This document shows positions 22,640-34,475 of a stretch of DNA of 64,000 nucleotides, piece after piece. The notes under the pieces were generated by a model. The model was given only the letters and a program-made list of their open reading frames with translations, searched no databases and was not told where the DNA came from. The DNA comes from Schistocerca nitens (taxonomy: Eukaryota; Arthropoda; Insecta; Orthoptera; Acrididae). The stretch spans positions 127,160,521 to 127,224,520 of the forward strand of contig NC_064621.1 of NCBI RefSeq assembly GCF_023898315.1, written 5' to 3'. Every line of letters begins with the position of its first letter. The first letter of the stretch is position 1. Made by a program: the position numbers and the translations under genes.

Positions 22640-23755
22640 TGCCTAAAGTATGAGTTTTCTCGCGTCGCCGAGTACACTGCTTTCTCACCCCCTCCACCTG
22701 GCCTGTGATAAGTGGTGGTTCTTACCACCACAGTGGTTCTATCCGGACGGTGGATGATATTAGAACCGAGTTTGACTGAAAAATATCCAGTGATTTAGGA
22801 GGATATGTGGAACATACGTGCGAACATTTCTATAATTTGTATGGATATGGAAAACAATGTACTTATGAGACACAAGTCAGATGTGCTAAATGGAGTTGAA
22901 TATCATTATGGCCACCAGATACAGCTCCCAGCTGGTCATCTTTATCTCAGCTTCAAATAATAGGAACAACGACACATCAATGATACTCTTAAGTAATGTG
23001 AAAGTAGGAATCGACTCGGAAAGTCAATGAAGGCATTTACGCAGAAACGCTTCAACGTTTTCGAACAACAACAAGAATTTGTGTGCGACACAAACGAAAG
23101 ATGATGGACGTGTTTCTGCATCTGAAAGATAATGTCTCTTCAAATATGACGCCAATAGCATAAGAGTGGTGTTAGTAGCGCCACTATGAGGATACGAATC
23201 AGGTTTGCTTTAAATACCTACCGTAAAGTTAATGAGCGTTACTTCCCTTTGAGACTGGACGTAGTGAATAGATGTTATTCGAGAAACTCCACCGTCATCC
23301 ACAACGAGCAACGAGCATGTTTGGACCGACCATGTGAAACAGGCACGGATCGCCAATCCACAAACTGACTTCCGCCACCTGTATAACACAATGCATGCAT
23401 GCCTGCATGCTTGCAGTCAAAATTTTGGCAGTTACACTGGTTACTTATGTACTAGCATTTTACATTTTCAATGGCTTATCTCGCGCTTACATTAAACTGT
23501 GACCTTGCAGTGTTAGCTACTTAAATGTATTACCTGGACAGATGTATTCCCCAAATTTCATTCACTCCTGGTGTCGCGATTTTTTTCCCATCACTGTACA
23601 TATATTCCAAACAACGTGGTGTAGTTTTGTCATAACTATCTCTCGGATGAATCTCTACAAGAGTGAGAAAATGTCTGCTCCAAGGAACTTGGTTCTGCTG
23701 GTACGTCTCTCATACTTTCATGAATTTCACAGACGTTTGCCAGTTTGCTGACAGT
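22640..23755. other. Spacer with an unknown dispersed-repeat piece
   Basis: At 22712-22731 a hairpin with 8-bp arms (GTGGTGGT, loop TCTT, ACCACCAC) is present, and at about 22771-22802 the string TTTGACTGAAAAATATCC with GATTTAGGA recalls the sequence after the polypyrimidine tract near 21023. The rest to 23755 has no recognised feature apart from a GCATGC-rich stretch near 23390-23412. Confidence 0.4.
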
Positions 23756-23760
23756 GCTTG

Positions 23761-24150
23761 GGCGAGATGGCGGAGCGGTTGGCACACTGAACTCGCTGCC
23801 TGCAGGATGGCCGTTAAAATACCTGTTCTCCCGCGCAAATGGAGGATTCCTGCACGGTTCCTAAGTGGCTTAACATAAATGCCGGGACAGTTGCTTTGGA
23901 AATGACATGGGAAAATGGTTCAAATGGCTCTGAGCACTATGGGACTTAACATCTATGGTCATCAGTCGCCTAGAACTTAGAACTACTTAAATCTAACTAA
24001 CCTAAGGACATCACACAACACCCAGCCATCACGAGGCAGAGAAAATCCCTGACCCCGCCGGGAATCGAACCCGGGAACCCGGGCGTGGGAAGCGAGAACG
24101 CTACCGCACGACCACGAGATGCGGGCAAATGACATGGGAGATATCTCCTC
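23761..24150 (+). mobile_element. Old SINE family D copy, interrupted
   Basis: The head GCGAGATGGCGGAGCGGTTGG has an A-box-like segment. The segment AAATGCCGGGACAGTTGC near 23876-23895 matches the body of a different arthropod SINE I recognise (GATGGCGCAG head, AAATGCCGGG body). A younger SINE at 23913-24126 splits it. The copy is highly diverged and its right end is unclear. Confidence 0.6.
23913..24126 (-). mobile_element. Chimeric SINE (family A tail, family C-like head), 13-bp TSD
   Basis: Reverse-oriented. The left part is the family A tail and body up to GGACATCACACA. The right part is not the family A head: it reads GAGGCAGAGAAAATCCCTGA then GGGAATCGAACCCGGG, the head type seen in family C at 8684-8900, and ends GATGCGGGC. 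It is flanked by AAATGACATGGGA at 23900-23912 and 24127-24139, so the whole composite moved as one unit. Confidence 0.88.
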
Positions 24151-24151
24151 A

Positions 24152-25945
24152 AAATGCTAGCTTTTGATTATCTTGTAATGACACAATCGTTGACAGGCTG
24201 CTGAATCCAAACCTGTCCCTTTTATCTGTACTCCATGCGCTCCCACACTACTAGGAGAAGGGAGTAATGCTTGTTCACAGACTGAAAGTTCCTGTATGCA
24301 ACGCTTTTGTGTAACTTCTTAACGGATTAGAGCTGTTCCGGAATGGAACTTGTAACATGCTACTTTTAATTAAGGAGAGACCAACACTGACACATCAAAG
24401 GACTGATATCGCAGAACTTTTTTTTATTCTAGGAGTAGGGGTTTCCACATTTGAAAGTCTTAATCTGTTACTTAACTCGTTATTATGGTGATTTCGTTGT
24501 CTTCTTCTTCGGGGTATGATTGTCTCGAATTTTTCCTTTACGCTGAAATCGGAAACCTTCCAGATTCGTAATGACTCGTTGGGTAATTTTAAATACAAAC
24601 AATAACAGTTCGTTCCTTTTTGCTTCCATATTTTAAAATAATCAGATGACTGATTCGCAATATTTGAACGACTTCCACATTAACACGATTTTCATCTCCT
24701 CACGTGTGTTACAATACTCCAGATATTCGCTGCGTCATTTCCGCTATTTTCAGGTGATGCACAAGACTGTTTCTTACAACCACCCTTCCCTCAAAGCGAG
24801 AAAGGACAGAGAGATTACATATGCAGCCAAAGAATCAAGTTGTTTACAATACTGCCAAAGACAACTTAAACTGATCGATACATATAGCTTACGTAAAATT
24901 AACAAAATTTTAGTTGGAATATTGTAAATAACAAAATTTCCACAATTATATTTCTATTCATATCGAATGCACAAAATATGACATTCACGTATAAACTGTT
25001 TTGTGTGAGTTTATTGTCTTACAAATGAAATTATCGATTACTACCTCTTTCAGAGAGTTCAGAATGTGCATTAGGCTTCATTGTATCGCAGTCCTTAGGT
25101 ATACGTTTAACCTTTCAGAGCGTTTTACAGCTATGTACATTTCACGTCGGAGTGAAATGATTGTCTTATATTTCTTGAAAGATTATGTGCAAGATTAATC
25201 ATAACTATAGCGAAATCTGACACGGCTGGAAGTATACGATGGTAGACACCGAAACGTTTCAGTAAGCAAATGAGCGATCTGAGGGACTTCGAATGTGTGG
25301 CTATGAGCCACCATTTCAGTATTAAAATGTTGTCATAGTTGTTAAAATATTCCTAAAATGTGCTACAATTTTCTGTACACTCATAGCTGGTAGAGGAGAT
25401 GATCGATGTGGACGTTCTCGTATTTGCATGCAATTCAACTTACGGATACCTGAAACACCTCGAGATCACATCGTAAATATTTACAAGACTGTACAGTTTA
25501 TGGCTCCATTTCTCCAATTGCACAAGCGAGAATGCTGCAAATTTGACTTTTAGATTACCCAGGCGGAAAAATTCACAAGACGGAGGTCAGGTTATGCTAG
25601 AGGTCAAGGTACAAATCGTATTCGACCTATTCATCTTGAACCATATTGTCGCGCTAGATACCACCTCACATCAGCATAAAAACGTACCGACGCCCCATCA
25701 CGCATCAGCCACATTATCAAATCATGTGTAATGTGTAAAATCTGAAGAAAAGTAGATGGGCATATAACTGAGAAATTTGAACTGTAAATACATTTGTAGT
25801 AGTTACAAGAGTATCTCATACTCAAGTCAGTGACAGTGTTCAGCTACACATTCGAAGTTAAACATCAAACAGGCCGTTTGTGGACCCAACTTTAATGGAA
25901 AGTTTTTGCTTTCACTCTCACAAATTTTCATCCGTGTCGGCTCTT
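24152..25945. other. Gene-free spacer
   Basis: Open frames of up to 93 codons (24646) show no recognisable motif. No repeat copy was identified. Confidence 0.45.
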
Positions 25946-25950
25946 GTTTC

Positions 25951-26026
25951 TACATCTACATCTACATCTACATCTATACTCCGCGAGCCACCTTACGGTG
26001 TGTGGCGGAGGGTACTTATTGTACCA
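25951..26026 (-). repeat. 3' tail of LINE, (TAGATG)n microsatellite
   Basis: On the minus strand the LINE 3' untranslated end closes with the conserved stem-like GCCACC...GGTGTGTGGC segment and then about four and a half copies of TAGATG (plus strand CTACAT). CR1/jockey-superfamily elements commonly end in such short repeats instead of poly(A). Similar tails occur at about 17030-17065 and, decayed, near 63140. Confidence 0.88.
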
Positions 26027-27220
26027 CTATCTGATCCCCCCTCCCCTGTTCCATTCACGAATTGTGCGTGGGAAGAACGACTGCTTGTAAGTCTCCGTAT
26101 TTGCTCTAATTTCTCGGATCTTTTCGTTGTGATCATTACGCGAGATATATGTGGGCGGTAGTAATATGTTGCCCATCTCTTCCCGGAATGTGCTCTCTCG
26201 TAATTTCGATAATAAACCTCTCCGTATTGCGTAACGCCTTTCTTGAAGTGTCCGCCACTGGAGCTTGTTCAGCATCTCCGTAACGCTCTCGCGCTGACTA
26301 AATGTCCCCATGACGAATCGCGCTGCTTTTCGCTGGATCATGTCTATCTCTTCTATTAATCCAACCTGGTAAGGGTCCCATACTGATGAGCAATACTCAA
26401 GAATCGGACGAACAAGCGTTTTGTAAGCTACTTCTTTCGTCGATGAGTCACATTTTCTTAGAATTCTTCCTATGAATCTCAACCTGGCGCCTGCTTTTCC
26501 CACTATTTGTTTTATGTGATCATTCCACTTCAGATCGCTCCGGATAGTAACTCCTAAGTATTTTACGGTCGTTACCGCTTCCAATGATTTACCACCTATG
26601 GCATAATCGTACTGGAATGGATTTCTGCCCCTATGTATGCGCATTATATTACATTTATCTACGTTTAGGGAAAGCTGCCAGCTGTCGCACCATTCATTAA
26701 TCCTCTGCAGGTCTTCCTGGAGTACGTACGAGTCTTCTGATGTTGCTACTTTCTTGTAGACAACCGTGTCATCTGCAAATAGCCTCACGGAGCTACCGAT
26801 GTTGTCAACTAAGTCATTTATGTATATTGTAAACAATAAAGGTCCTATCACGCTTCCTTGCGGTACTCCCGAAATTACCTCTACATCTGCAGATTTTGAA
26901 CCGTTAAGAATGACATGTTGTGTTCTTTCTTCTAGGAAATCCTGAATCCAATCACAAACCTGGTCCGATATTCCGTAAGCTCGTATTTTTTTCACTAAAC
27001 GTAAGTGCGGAACCGTATCAAATGCCTTCCTGAAGTCCAGGAATACGGCATCAATCTGCTCGCCAGTGTCTACGGCACTGTGAATTTCTTGGACAAATAG
27101 GGCGAGCTGAGTTTCACATGATCTCTGTTTGCGGAATCCATGTTGGTTATGATGAAGGAGATTTGTATTATCTAAGAACGTCATAATACGAGAACATAAA
27201 ACATATGTGATTACCCCCAA
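26027..27220 (-). CDS. LINE reverse transcriptase, 5'-truncated but open (397 codons)
   Basis: An uninterrupted frame encodes most of a non-LTR reverse transcriptase. In order from the N-terminus: HGFRKQRSCETQLALF (about residues 28-43), DAVFLDFRKAFDTVPH with the first catalytic Asp, GVPQGSVIGPLLF, and FADDTVVY, the active-site pair, near residue 150. Then come KYLGVTIRSDLKWNDHI, LVRPILEYCSSVWDPYQ and IQRKAARFV, ending with FFPRTIREWNRG. This arrangement fits the CR1/jockey superfamily. The apurinic endonuclease, ORF1 and RT blocks 0-1 are missing because the copy is 5'-truncated near 27215, so the listed start codon is fortuitous. All visible catalytic residues are intact, so this is the youngest LINE of its family in the window, but it cannot move on its own. 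Confidence 0.93.
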   Translation of the reverse strand: MGVITYVLCSRIMTFLDNTNLLHHNQHGFRKQRSCETQLALFVQEIHSAVDTGEQIDAVFLDFRKAFDTVPHLRLVKKIRAYGISDQVCDWIQDFLEERTQHVILNGSKSADVEVISGVPQGSVIGPLLFTIYINDLVDNIGSSVRLFADDTVVYKKVATSEDSYVLQEDLQRINEWCDSWQLSLNVDKCNIMRIHRGRNPFQYDYAIGGKSLEAVTTVKYLGVTIRSDLKWNDHIKQIVGKAGARLRFIGRILRKCDSSTKEVAYKTLVRPILEYCSSVWDPYQVGLIEEIDMIQRKAARFVMGTFSQRESVTEMLNKLQWRTLQERRYAIRRGLLSKLRESTFREEMGNILLPPTYISRNDHNEKIREIRANTETYKQSFFPRTIREWNRGGGIR

Positions 27221-28285
27221 GTATTGAAGTGATAGGTGCTTTTAGTAGTTACATGCGGAAAATTCGAATTTTAATTTTATGATGTGAGTTATAAATGTCG
27301 TGACTTAGAGCCCAGGTATGGGAAAGAGTGCATTAAATAAAAAGGCGATGCGGAGAACGGTTGCATTTGTGGTTATTAACAAACTTTCAAATCTGTGATG
27401 CTGGTGACAGACATACTGCGCAAACGTGTGTCACATTCAGAGTTTACTTCGTCGCTAATCCGCCACGGGGCGTCCTAACAGACCAGACGCATGTCGTAAA
27501 ACTGTCCGATCGCCGTTTTAGTGCGTATCCAGGTGCCGTCGCCGCCGGGCGCAGGCGACAAACTCTGCGCTGCTGCCTGCAATCAACCTGCATTACGGCC
27601 ATCAGGCTGGCTGAGTGACCTGCCGTATGGCGCGAGCCGGAGCTCATCCATTAGAGCAGCACTTTGCTGCCGTTGCAATTTGCACTAAATACATTTCGAG
27701 TGTTTCAGTACAAAACGCAGCCATTTGTGAAAAAGTTTTAAAATGACATCGTTACGCAGATTCAGTCGTTTATACGACATCAATAAAAATACTACATACG
27801 GGACTCATTTTTCGGAATGCTTCGTGTAATATTTTCCGTGTTCGTAGATTCTGTTGTAGGGCCACGCACAATACGGCATACCTGTAGCAACTATAGGAAA
27901 CATAGTGGAAGGTGTCGTCCGAGAGCTGGGAGAACCGGCTACCATTGACAAAGCGACAACAGCAGTTTCTACTTTTACGTATGTACAGCTGTGATAGCTC
28001 CTTTTCTTAAACTGAATCTTTAAAAGCGTGAGGGGTATTCGGAATATAAGACCCGATTGCTCACGAAACGAAACAAGACAGTGAAAATTTAATGAACATG
28101 TGCACGGATGTGTTGGGAGTGTCTCTACTACATTTGTCCATCATGTCACGTCGCTCTTTTCAGTTCTGAGTGCACAATCGGCGCGTCCAGATGACTAGCA
28201 GAATAGCGTCTCCCACCAAGTACAGGAGCCTGCAGCAGAGTTTCACCTGATTTCATGCAACCTCACATTATGTATCTGTCATGCA
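27221..28285. other. Spacer with CpG-rich patch (27440-27680)
   Basis: The patch is markedly richer in CG dinucleotides than its surroundings (about twenty in 200 bases). Open frames exist on both strands (85 codons at 27361, 67 codons at 27444 minus) but neither has a recognisable motif. It could be a CpG-rich promoter-like patch or a repeat fragment; this is undecided. Confidence 0.35.
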
Positions 28286-28289
28286 TTTC

Positions 28290-28975
28290 CTTCATGAACA
28301 GTCTAATGAGTACAGAATATGGAGTGGAGTGAGTGGAAGAAAGACGAAGACACTGAGAAGCAGCAGAAATAAGAACAGCAAGAAACTTGTCATCTGAATT
28401 GGTGCTCACGAAATGGATGAAGTTAAGGAATTTGCTACCTAGGCAACAAAGTAACCAATGACGAACGGAACAAGGATGACATAAAAAGCAGATTACCAGT
28501 GGCCAAAAGGACATTTCTGGTCAGGAGAAGTCTAGTATTATCAAACATAGCTTTTAATTTGAGGAAGAAGTTTCTGAGAATGTACGTATGGAGGACAGCA
28601 GTAGGACATCGACTGTGGGAAAACCGGAACAGAAGAGAATCGAAACATGTGAAATGTGGTGCTACAGACGAATATTTAAAGTGAGGTGGACTGATAAAGC
28701 AAGGAACGAGAAGCTTCTCCGCAGAAACCATTAATAAGAAGAATAGGCAGGATCATAGGAGATCTGTTGAGAGATCAGGGAATAATTTCCATGGTACCAG
28801 AGGGAGCTGTAGAAGGTAAAAACTGTAGAGTACGACAGAGATTGAGACTGGAATATACTCAGAAAATATTTGAGGAAGTAGGTTGGTAGGTGGCTGCAAG
28901 TGCTACTCTGAGGTGTAGAGGTTGGCATAGGAGAGAAATTCGTGGCAGGCCGCGTGAAACTAGTCAAAAAAGAAA
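28290..28975 (+). pseudogene. LINE 3' region relic (RTE-like)
   Basis: Plus-strand frames show VKEFRYLGNKVTNDE-like then DIKSRLPVAKRTFLVRRSL (28480-28540), FNLRKKFLRMYVWRTA and SKHVKCGATDEYLK, then a C-terminal GRPRETSQK-like end near 28950. This is the same domain order as the RT C-terminus of the minus-strand element at 12525-13480. Stops and shifts are frequent and the polymerase core is missing. Confidence 0.65.
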
Positions 28976-31385
28976 AACGGAATTCCTTCAGTGAGCTCGT
29001 CCTCTATAGACTTCACTGGTTCTACACTTACACACAATGGTACAAGGAAAATACAGGCATTGATACACTTCTCTAAATGGTACACAGTTACAGACAGCCA
29101 ACGAACTTATAATATGCCGCTCTTACATTTGGCTGCCGGCAGCCCAGTCTGTGGCGATCGATAATGCACAGAACAGATCATCTCAACTCACAGAACTTGA
29201 ATGTTTTATGTGAACACTTGCGTTCCACGACGTTAAACACTGTCTTGCCATACGTATCGACTATTAAGACCTTACGACCATACATATAAATGTTATGTGG
29301 AGTTTGGAAAGGATCGTATTCGTCCGTCATCTTATTCTTTATATATCCCATCACACTTAAGAAATATTCTCATGCGTACTATGAATACTGAACTCTGGTA
29401 CCGATGTGTTGCACATTTTCAACTTCAGTCACTGTGATAAAGTCACTCTCATGTGATAGACCCACATTATTACGTTTCGACCCACTCGCAGTACCATTAC
29501 GAGCGCTGGCGAACATTAGTACCCTCAACGAACTTGTCTGAACTTCAGTGGGTTGATGTAGCTTCAGTAGTGGTGCCTGCCGCTGCATCGCTAGCGGTGG
29601 CGGTACATAACTGATAAACAAACTCATTCACTAGTACCCTGTCGGTACTCCTGAATACCTTCTGCTGTAGCACAGCAAACTTGTTTGTGCGATAGTTTAA
29701 CATCTTTTACCTTAGAGTACAAGAAGATAAAAGATAACGCTGCCATACCGCTGTGTTATTCGTAAGTCATCATAGTTGACAGGCCTTGCTGTAGTGAAAT
29801 GACGTCGGTGCGTTTTGATGTTTATAATCTGGTTACGTATTGTTTTAGCTGACGTAATCCGATATTACGAATACATTAAGTAAGTAACCCCGTCACTTAC
29901 GATGAGTACATCATGATGGAACTCAGAATCTCGATTTGCATATCATATATAAATGAAAACAAATGTTTCTAATACAATGCACTACTCCAGTTTTAGCTGC
30001 TATGGTAATTTTCTCCCTAAATATTAAATATTTTGGCACTGTTGTTTACTGTTGGGCCATTTCAGAAGTAAAGTTAAGTAATACGTTTGAAAAATTGGTG
30101 ATGGCAGGAGCATATTGACACAAGGAGGGGAGCAATCTACCCAACGACAGCGCAGCGTAAATAATAACATGTGGTTTAGTAACACGATTATGAAATGTTT
30201 ACGGACATGAAAGAAAAAGGTTCAGAGTTTTCCATAATGAATGGAACAATGGTAAAGTCGTAAAAGAGGAAATCGGAAGGATTTGAAAGCTTTAGAAACG
30301 GATACAAAAAACAAGAAATTGGGAGTTAGCCAAAAGAGTGGCCGAGAATAGAAGTCATTGGGGGAAAAGGTTGGCGGGATGTGTTGTAAAATATCTAGGA
30401 AGACTGGACTACACACTTGAAGGAACAACTTGATCAAATCGTAGAGACCAAGCGAGAAGAAAAAGTTGAGCGTAAATCATCCAGGTCACTGGGTACAGAA
30501 GATATGAAGTGGTCAAGATAGCAGCCCAAGATAATACCTAATGGAGTATTCTATCTGACAAGTTGGAAGACTGGTGACTAAATTGTACAATGTTGTTCTT
30601 TTTCTTCTGATAATGAACCTTAGGTAATTTTATAATATATAATGAAAGTGATTATTGAAGGTGTCCATCACAAGGAAAACAGATGTATTACATTCTGACG
30701 GAAGTGTAAAAAATTTAGAAAACGTACAAGAACAACGAAATATTAAATATTACTTAGTAGATTGTTTTATTAGATGGATAAGTTCGTAAACGGCGAAAAA
30801 TCAATTTCGCTGGTATTTTTCTTGCTTTAAGAAATCCTTTATTGGTCGACTGAAGATGAATCAACGAAAAAAGTCTCAATAAGTATTCAGTGTAATATAC
30901 ATGACACATGACCAGTAGGCTGAACAAATTATGTTGTAGAAAATTTGATTTACTGTCATAGTGATGTGGTAACTGCATAACAGTTCGTCTAGGTAGATAT
31001 TTATTTATACTGATGCTTTTAATACGCAGTGATCCTAAGTTTGCCATTTGCACGAGTATTAACGTGCGCAGGAAGTCGGCAGGAAATTAATCTGAATATC
31101 ATGCAGGAAGCAGAGTTTGATAATAACGCTGCGGAAGCTTTCCACTGAGTACGCCCTCTTCATCAGATAAATTATGCATTCACATTTAATCCGTTCCGTT
31201 TCTCCAGTTCCAGCTTCCGACGGTGTACATTGCTGTATTTAACAAATTTTCTGCAGCGAAAATAAAGCCGAGTTGAGAGTTTTTCTCCCCACTTGAGATC
31301 TCATAAATGCTTTTCCCTCGCAGCTCCTCCTCATCGTTTTCTCGCCATGTTGGTATCGTACAGCTAACCTACAGCGGCTTCGCTA
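28976..31385. other. Gene-free spacer
   Basis: No motif-bearing frame. A purine-rich stretch at 30180-30560 reads like a decayed coding region (Lys/Glu-rich frames broken by stops) but could not be assigned to any family. Confidence 0.4.
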
Positions 31386-31389
31386 GTGA

Positions 31390-31865
31390 ATAACTTTCTC
31401 AACTGGTAACATTAGCGTGTGTGAATGAGATATCAGGTACATTCTCATATACTTAGTTCTAATTAAGGCCTCTGTTTCATAGCAGTAGAAGGCTTTTAGC
31501 GAGGGTTGCTCCCTTTGCCCATAGTAATTTCTTATATGCTCCCTTCTTCGTCCATAATCTGTTACTCTTATCTTGCTTCCAAGATAGCAGAAGTCATATA
31601 CGTCGTCTATTGTATGGACCCCAATTTTATACTAAGTTTTACTTTCATCTTCCAGTAGTGTACTTTCCATCCATTTTTAATGCCAAGCCGTTTTTTAACT
31701 TTTCAGCACGTGCTCAATTCGTCTTCACTCACACAGAAGACGACAATATCATCAGCGATTTTGCCAATGATATCCTTATCTTTGAATTTTATTTACTTCT
31801 TTTCCACGGTATAGATGTTGGACAGTGGGAGAGAAAGACTGCATCAGTGCCTTACGTCCAAGAAC
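31390..31865 (-). pseudogene. LINE RT fragment, heavily decayed
   Basis: On the minus strand, near 31780-31720, ADDIVVFCVSEDEL matches the FADDI active-site block of an RTE-like RT. About 150 bases later, SFCYLGSKI-type residues appear near 31590-31560. Intermediate sequence is full of stops and frame changes. It is assigned to the same broad LINE group as 12525-13480, with modest certainty. Confidence 0.5.
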
Positions 31866-31967
31866 TTCTGTCTGCATCTTCAGTTTTTATTCTCCCCTCT
31901 CGATTCTCATATACAGGGCCTAGACGATAATTTTTACAACTAGTTCCCAATTGTCGCCGTAGGAGGG

Positions 31968-32112
31968 TACCCAATGCATCCAGCAACAGTGTGGAATATG
32001 AAGGTTTTGGTGGTCCAAGTGCTATGGTGGTCCAGGTGTTATGGTGGGGGTAGGCACAATGTTGCATGGATGTACGGACCACATCTTACAGCATGACACA
32101 CTCAGTGGTCAG
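31968..32112 (+). pseudogene. Tc1-like transposase fragment
   Basis: The string ATGAAGGTTTTGGTGGTCCA and the following GCACAATGTTGCATGGATGT parallel, by eye, the minus-strand Tc1 relic near 5440-5570, which encodes the WGGI-type block of the core. An 18-bp GGTGGTCCA.GTG.TATG motif is locally repeated. It is truncated on the right by the LINE that ends at 32115. Confidence 0.5.
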
Positions 32113-32219
32113 TCTTGATTGATTGATTTTAACAGGGGAGGTAAAACAGTTTAGGTCTTAACCGCCACTGCCCATACCGAAACTAGGTTTATTGTGCTAT
32201 ATATCTACCTGTATGTCTA

Positions 32220-33008
32220 TTAAAGCCAATCAGTGCCCTTAAATAGTGCAAGGAGTCCTTCTACCAGTTTTTTGTTAGACACAATTTCTTCAGGTCTAGT
32301 TGTCCCGAATATTCTGTATCTTTTATCCTCCAACGCCATGCATTCGAAGATTACGTGTGATGCAGTTTCTTCACCCTCATGAAAGATCCTACATTTAAGG
32401 TCCTCTTCCATTATACGCATTGTGTGTAGGTGTTTTTTGAAACTCCCATGGCCGGTCATTAGTCCAGTCATGAGTTTGATCTCTTTCCTGTTCAATCCCA
32501 GGATTACAGAGCTTCTTTTAAAACATGGCTTGGGCATCATTACCTTACCATGTTTTTGTTTATGGACCTTGGTCCAATATCCTAAATGCTGTTTCCTAAG
32601 CCAGTTCCGTAGTCTTAATTTGACCATAGCATTGGTGATTGTCAGGACAGGTTCCGGTCCAATAAATGGAGTTGTTGTCCCCATCCTAGCCAATCTATCG
32701 ACTTGTTCATTGTCACAGATTCCTCAGTGGCCAGGGACACACACTAGCTCCACCAGAGCCCTGTGGCAATCTGCAACAATCTTAGATCTTGTTGCAGGAG
32801 CGGCCAATGAGTTCAGGGCTGCCTTGCTGTTTGAATAGATGAAGATGCTACGGTCATTGTAGCATCTATGCATATTCTCCTCCACACATGCCCTCATTGC
32901 AGTAATTGCAGTAATTTCAGCTTTGAATACAGAGGCCAGTTTCCCTAGAGTGATGATGATCTCCAGTCTTGGCTGAACCCCATACAACCCTGCCTGTTTT
33001 CGACCCAT
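32220..33008 (-). pseudogene. LINE ORF2 C-terminus: RNase H and cysteine motif
   Basis: The frame at 33008-32724 reads ASVFKAEITAITAMRACVEE, the block with the RNase H catalytic Glu, then SIFIYSNSKAALNSL where the family has YSDSKAA, so one catalytic Asp is Asn. It continues as ALVELVCVPGH. The next frame, 32693-32220, begins ARMGTTTPFIGPEPVL, the normal segment after RNase H, and ends with CRIFHEGEETASHVIFEC. There a C..C......H....C motif has lost its second Cys. The two frames are separated by a stop or shift near 32700-32724. Confidence 0.8.
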
Positions 33009-33209
33009 CGGTGAACCAAATGATGTCCCCCGTATGGAGTCGAACTGTTTTCTCCCACTGCTCCCTACTTCCAGTTATTATGTTGCTTGTCGAAGTAGTT
33101 AGGAGTTATTATATAGTCGGCAGGCATTTCTCCAGCCATACCTATATTTACCTCGCTCACTATGTTAGTGTGTGATTCTGGATATCCGAATGAGACCCAG
33201 TTTTGGCCA

Positions 33210-34475
33210 GTTTCAAGTCTGTGTGCCCCAGCTGCTGCCTCCATATTGACCCAAAGGTGGAGGCATATCCAGCATGGCTTCCATTCCAGCGGTTGGTGTG
33301 CTGCTAATTCCGCTCGTTATGGCTAAGCAGGCCAATCCGCTGTTCTTCTTCTTCCACCACACTACGGCCCCATAGGAAATCGTAAGTCTAACCACTGTGG
33401 TGTATATCGAGTGCATACCCCTGGGGCTAGGCCCCAGTTTTTGCCACAAGCCCTCCTAGTACTCACTAAAGTACTTTTCTCCTATGGAGCAGATGTTCTT
33501 AATATGAGGGGTCCAAGTTAGCTTCTCATCCAAGATATTTCACTATCCCCTTCACTGGTAGAGTTTCATCGAAGAGCTTTAGATTCCAACTTGCGTGCTG
33601 AATATGTCTCTTCGTAAATGGCGCCACAACGGTCTTCTTAGGATTAAATCTCAGATCCTGTTTAATGCACCATTTTTGCACATTGTCCAAGCCTCCTTGT
33701 GCCATATTCCTGACTGTGTCAGTGAATTTGCAAAGTATGACTATGACAAGGTCATCTGCATATCCGTGGCAGAAGCATTGTCTGGAATTTAGTTCCTCAA
33801 TGAGTCCGTTCACCACTAGAATCCACAATAGAGGAGATAAAACTCCTCCTTGTGGGCAGCCTCTAATGGTCTTAATTACCATCTTTTCATTCATCATGGT
33901 AACCTCTACCTTCTTTCCACTAAGCATGGCCCTGGTCCACCTGCATATAGTGGTCCCCAGGTCACGCACCTGTGCTGCCCTTACCATGCAATCAAAGGTC
34001 GTGTTACTGAAAGCCCCCTCGATATCCAGGAAGATGCAGAGGGCTACTTCTTGGAAGTGAAGTGCTTTTTCTACCTTCCCAACGAATTGGTGGAGAACTG
34101 TCTCACATGATTTACCTGGTTTGTATATGTGTTGGTTTGGGTGTAGAGGGACCCTACTTAGCTTCCTCTTCCCAACATATACATTAACCAGGTAATGGCC
34201 TTGGTATGATCAATTCTCCCTGGCTTTGGAATGAAGACAACCTTCACTTTCCTCCAACCATTGGGAATGATTTCTACTGTTAGGCTAACTCTGAATAGCC
34301 CACATAGGACTCTGCTGCAGGAGAGGTGGAAAAATTCCATCTGGGCCAGGTGACTTGAACGGTTGGAATGTTCCCACCGCCCACTGGATTTTGTTGAAGT
34401 TCACACACTCCTTGGCCGATTCCGAGTCCTCTCTTCGAGTGCCTGAGAACCGTTCTCTCTCTGGGGTCACATACT
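33210..34475 (-). pseudogene. LINE ORF2 reverse transcriptase, broken
   Basis: Blocks from the N-terminus: FKSPGPDGIFPPLLQQ (about 34370-34320), KVKVVFIPKPGRIDH (34240-34200), GCPQGGVLSPLLW (about 33870) and HGYADDLVIVI (about 33765), with both active-site Asp residues present. DLRFNPKKTVVAPF and the FDETLPVKGIVKYLG segment follow to 33526. At least three frame breaks separate these pieces. Intact enzymes copy the element RNA at a nicked chromosomal target. Confidence 0.85.

Noticed and set aside
30180-30560. Purine-rich, Lys/Glu-rich decayed coding stretch
   Set aside because: It could be a LINE C-terminus, but no diagnostic block was found, so no feature was called.
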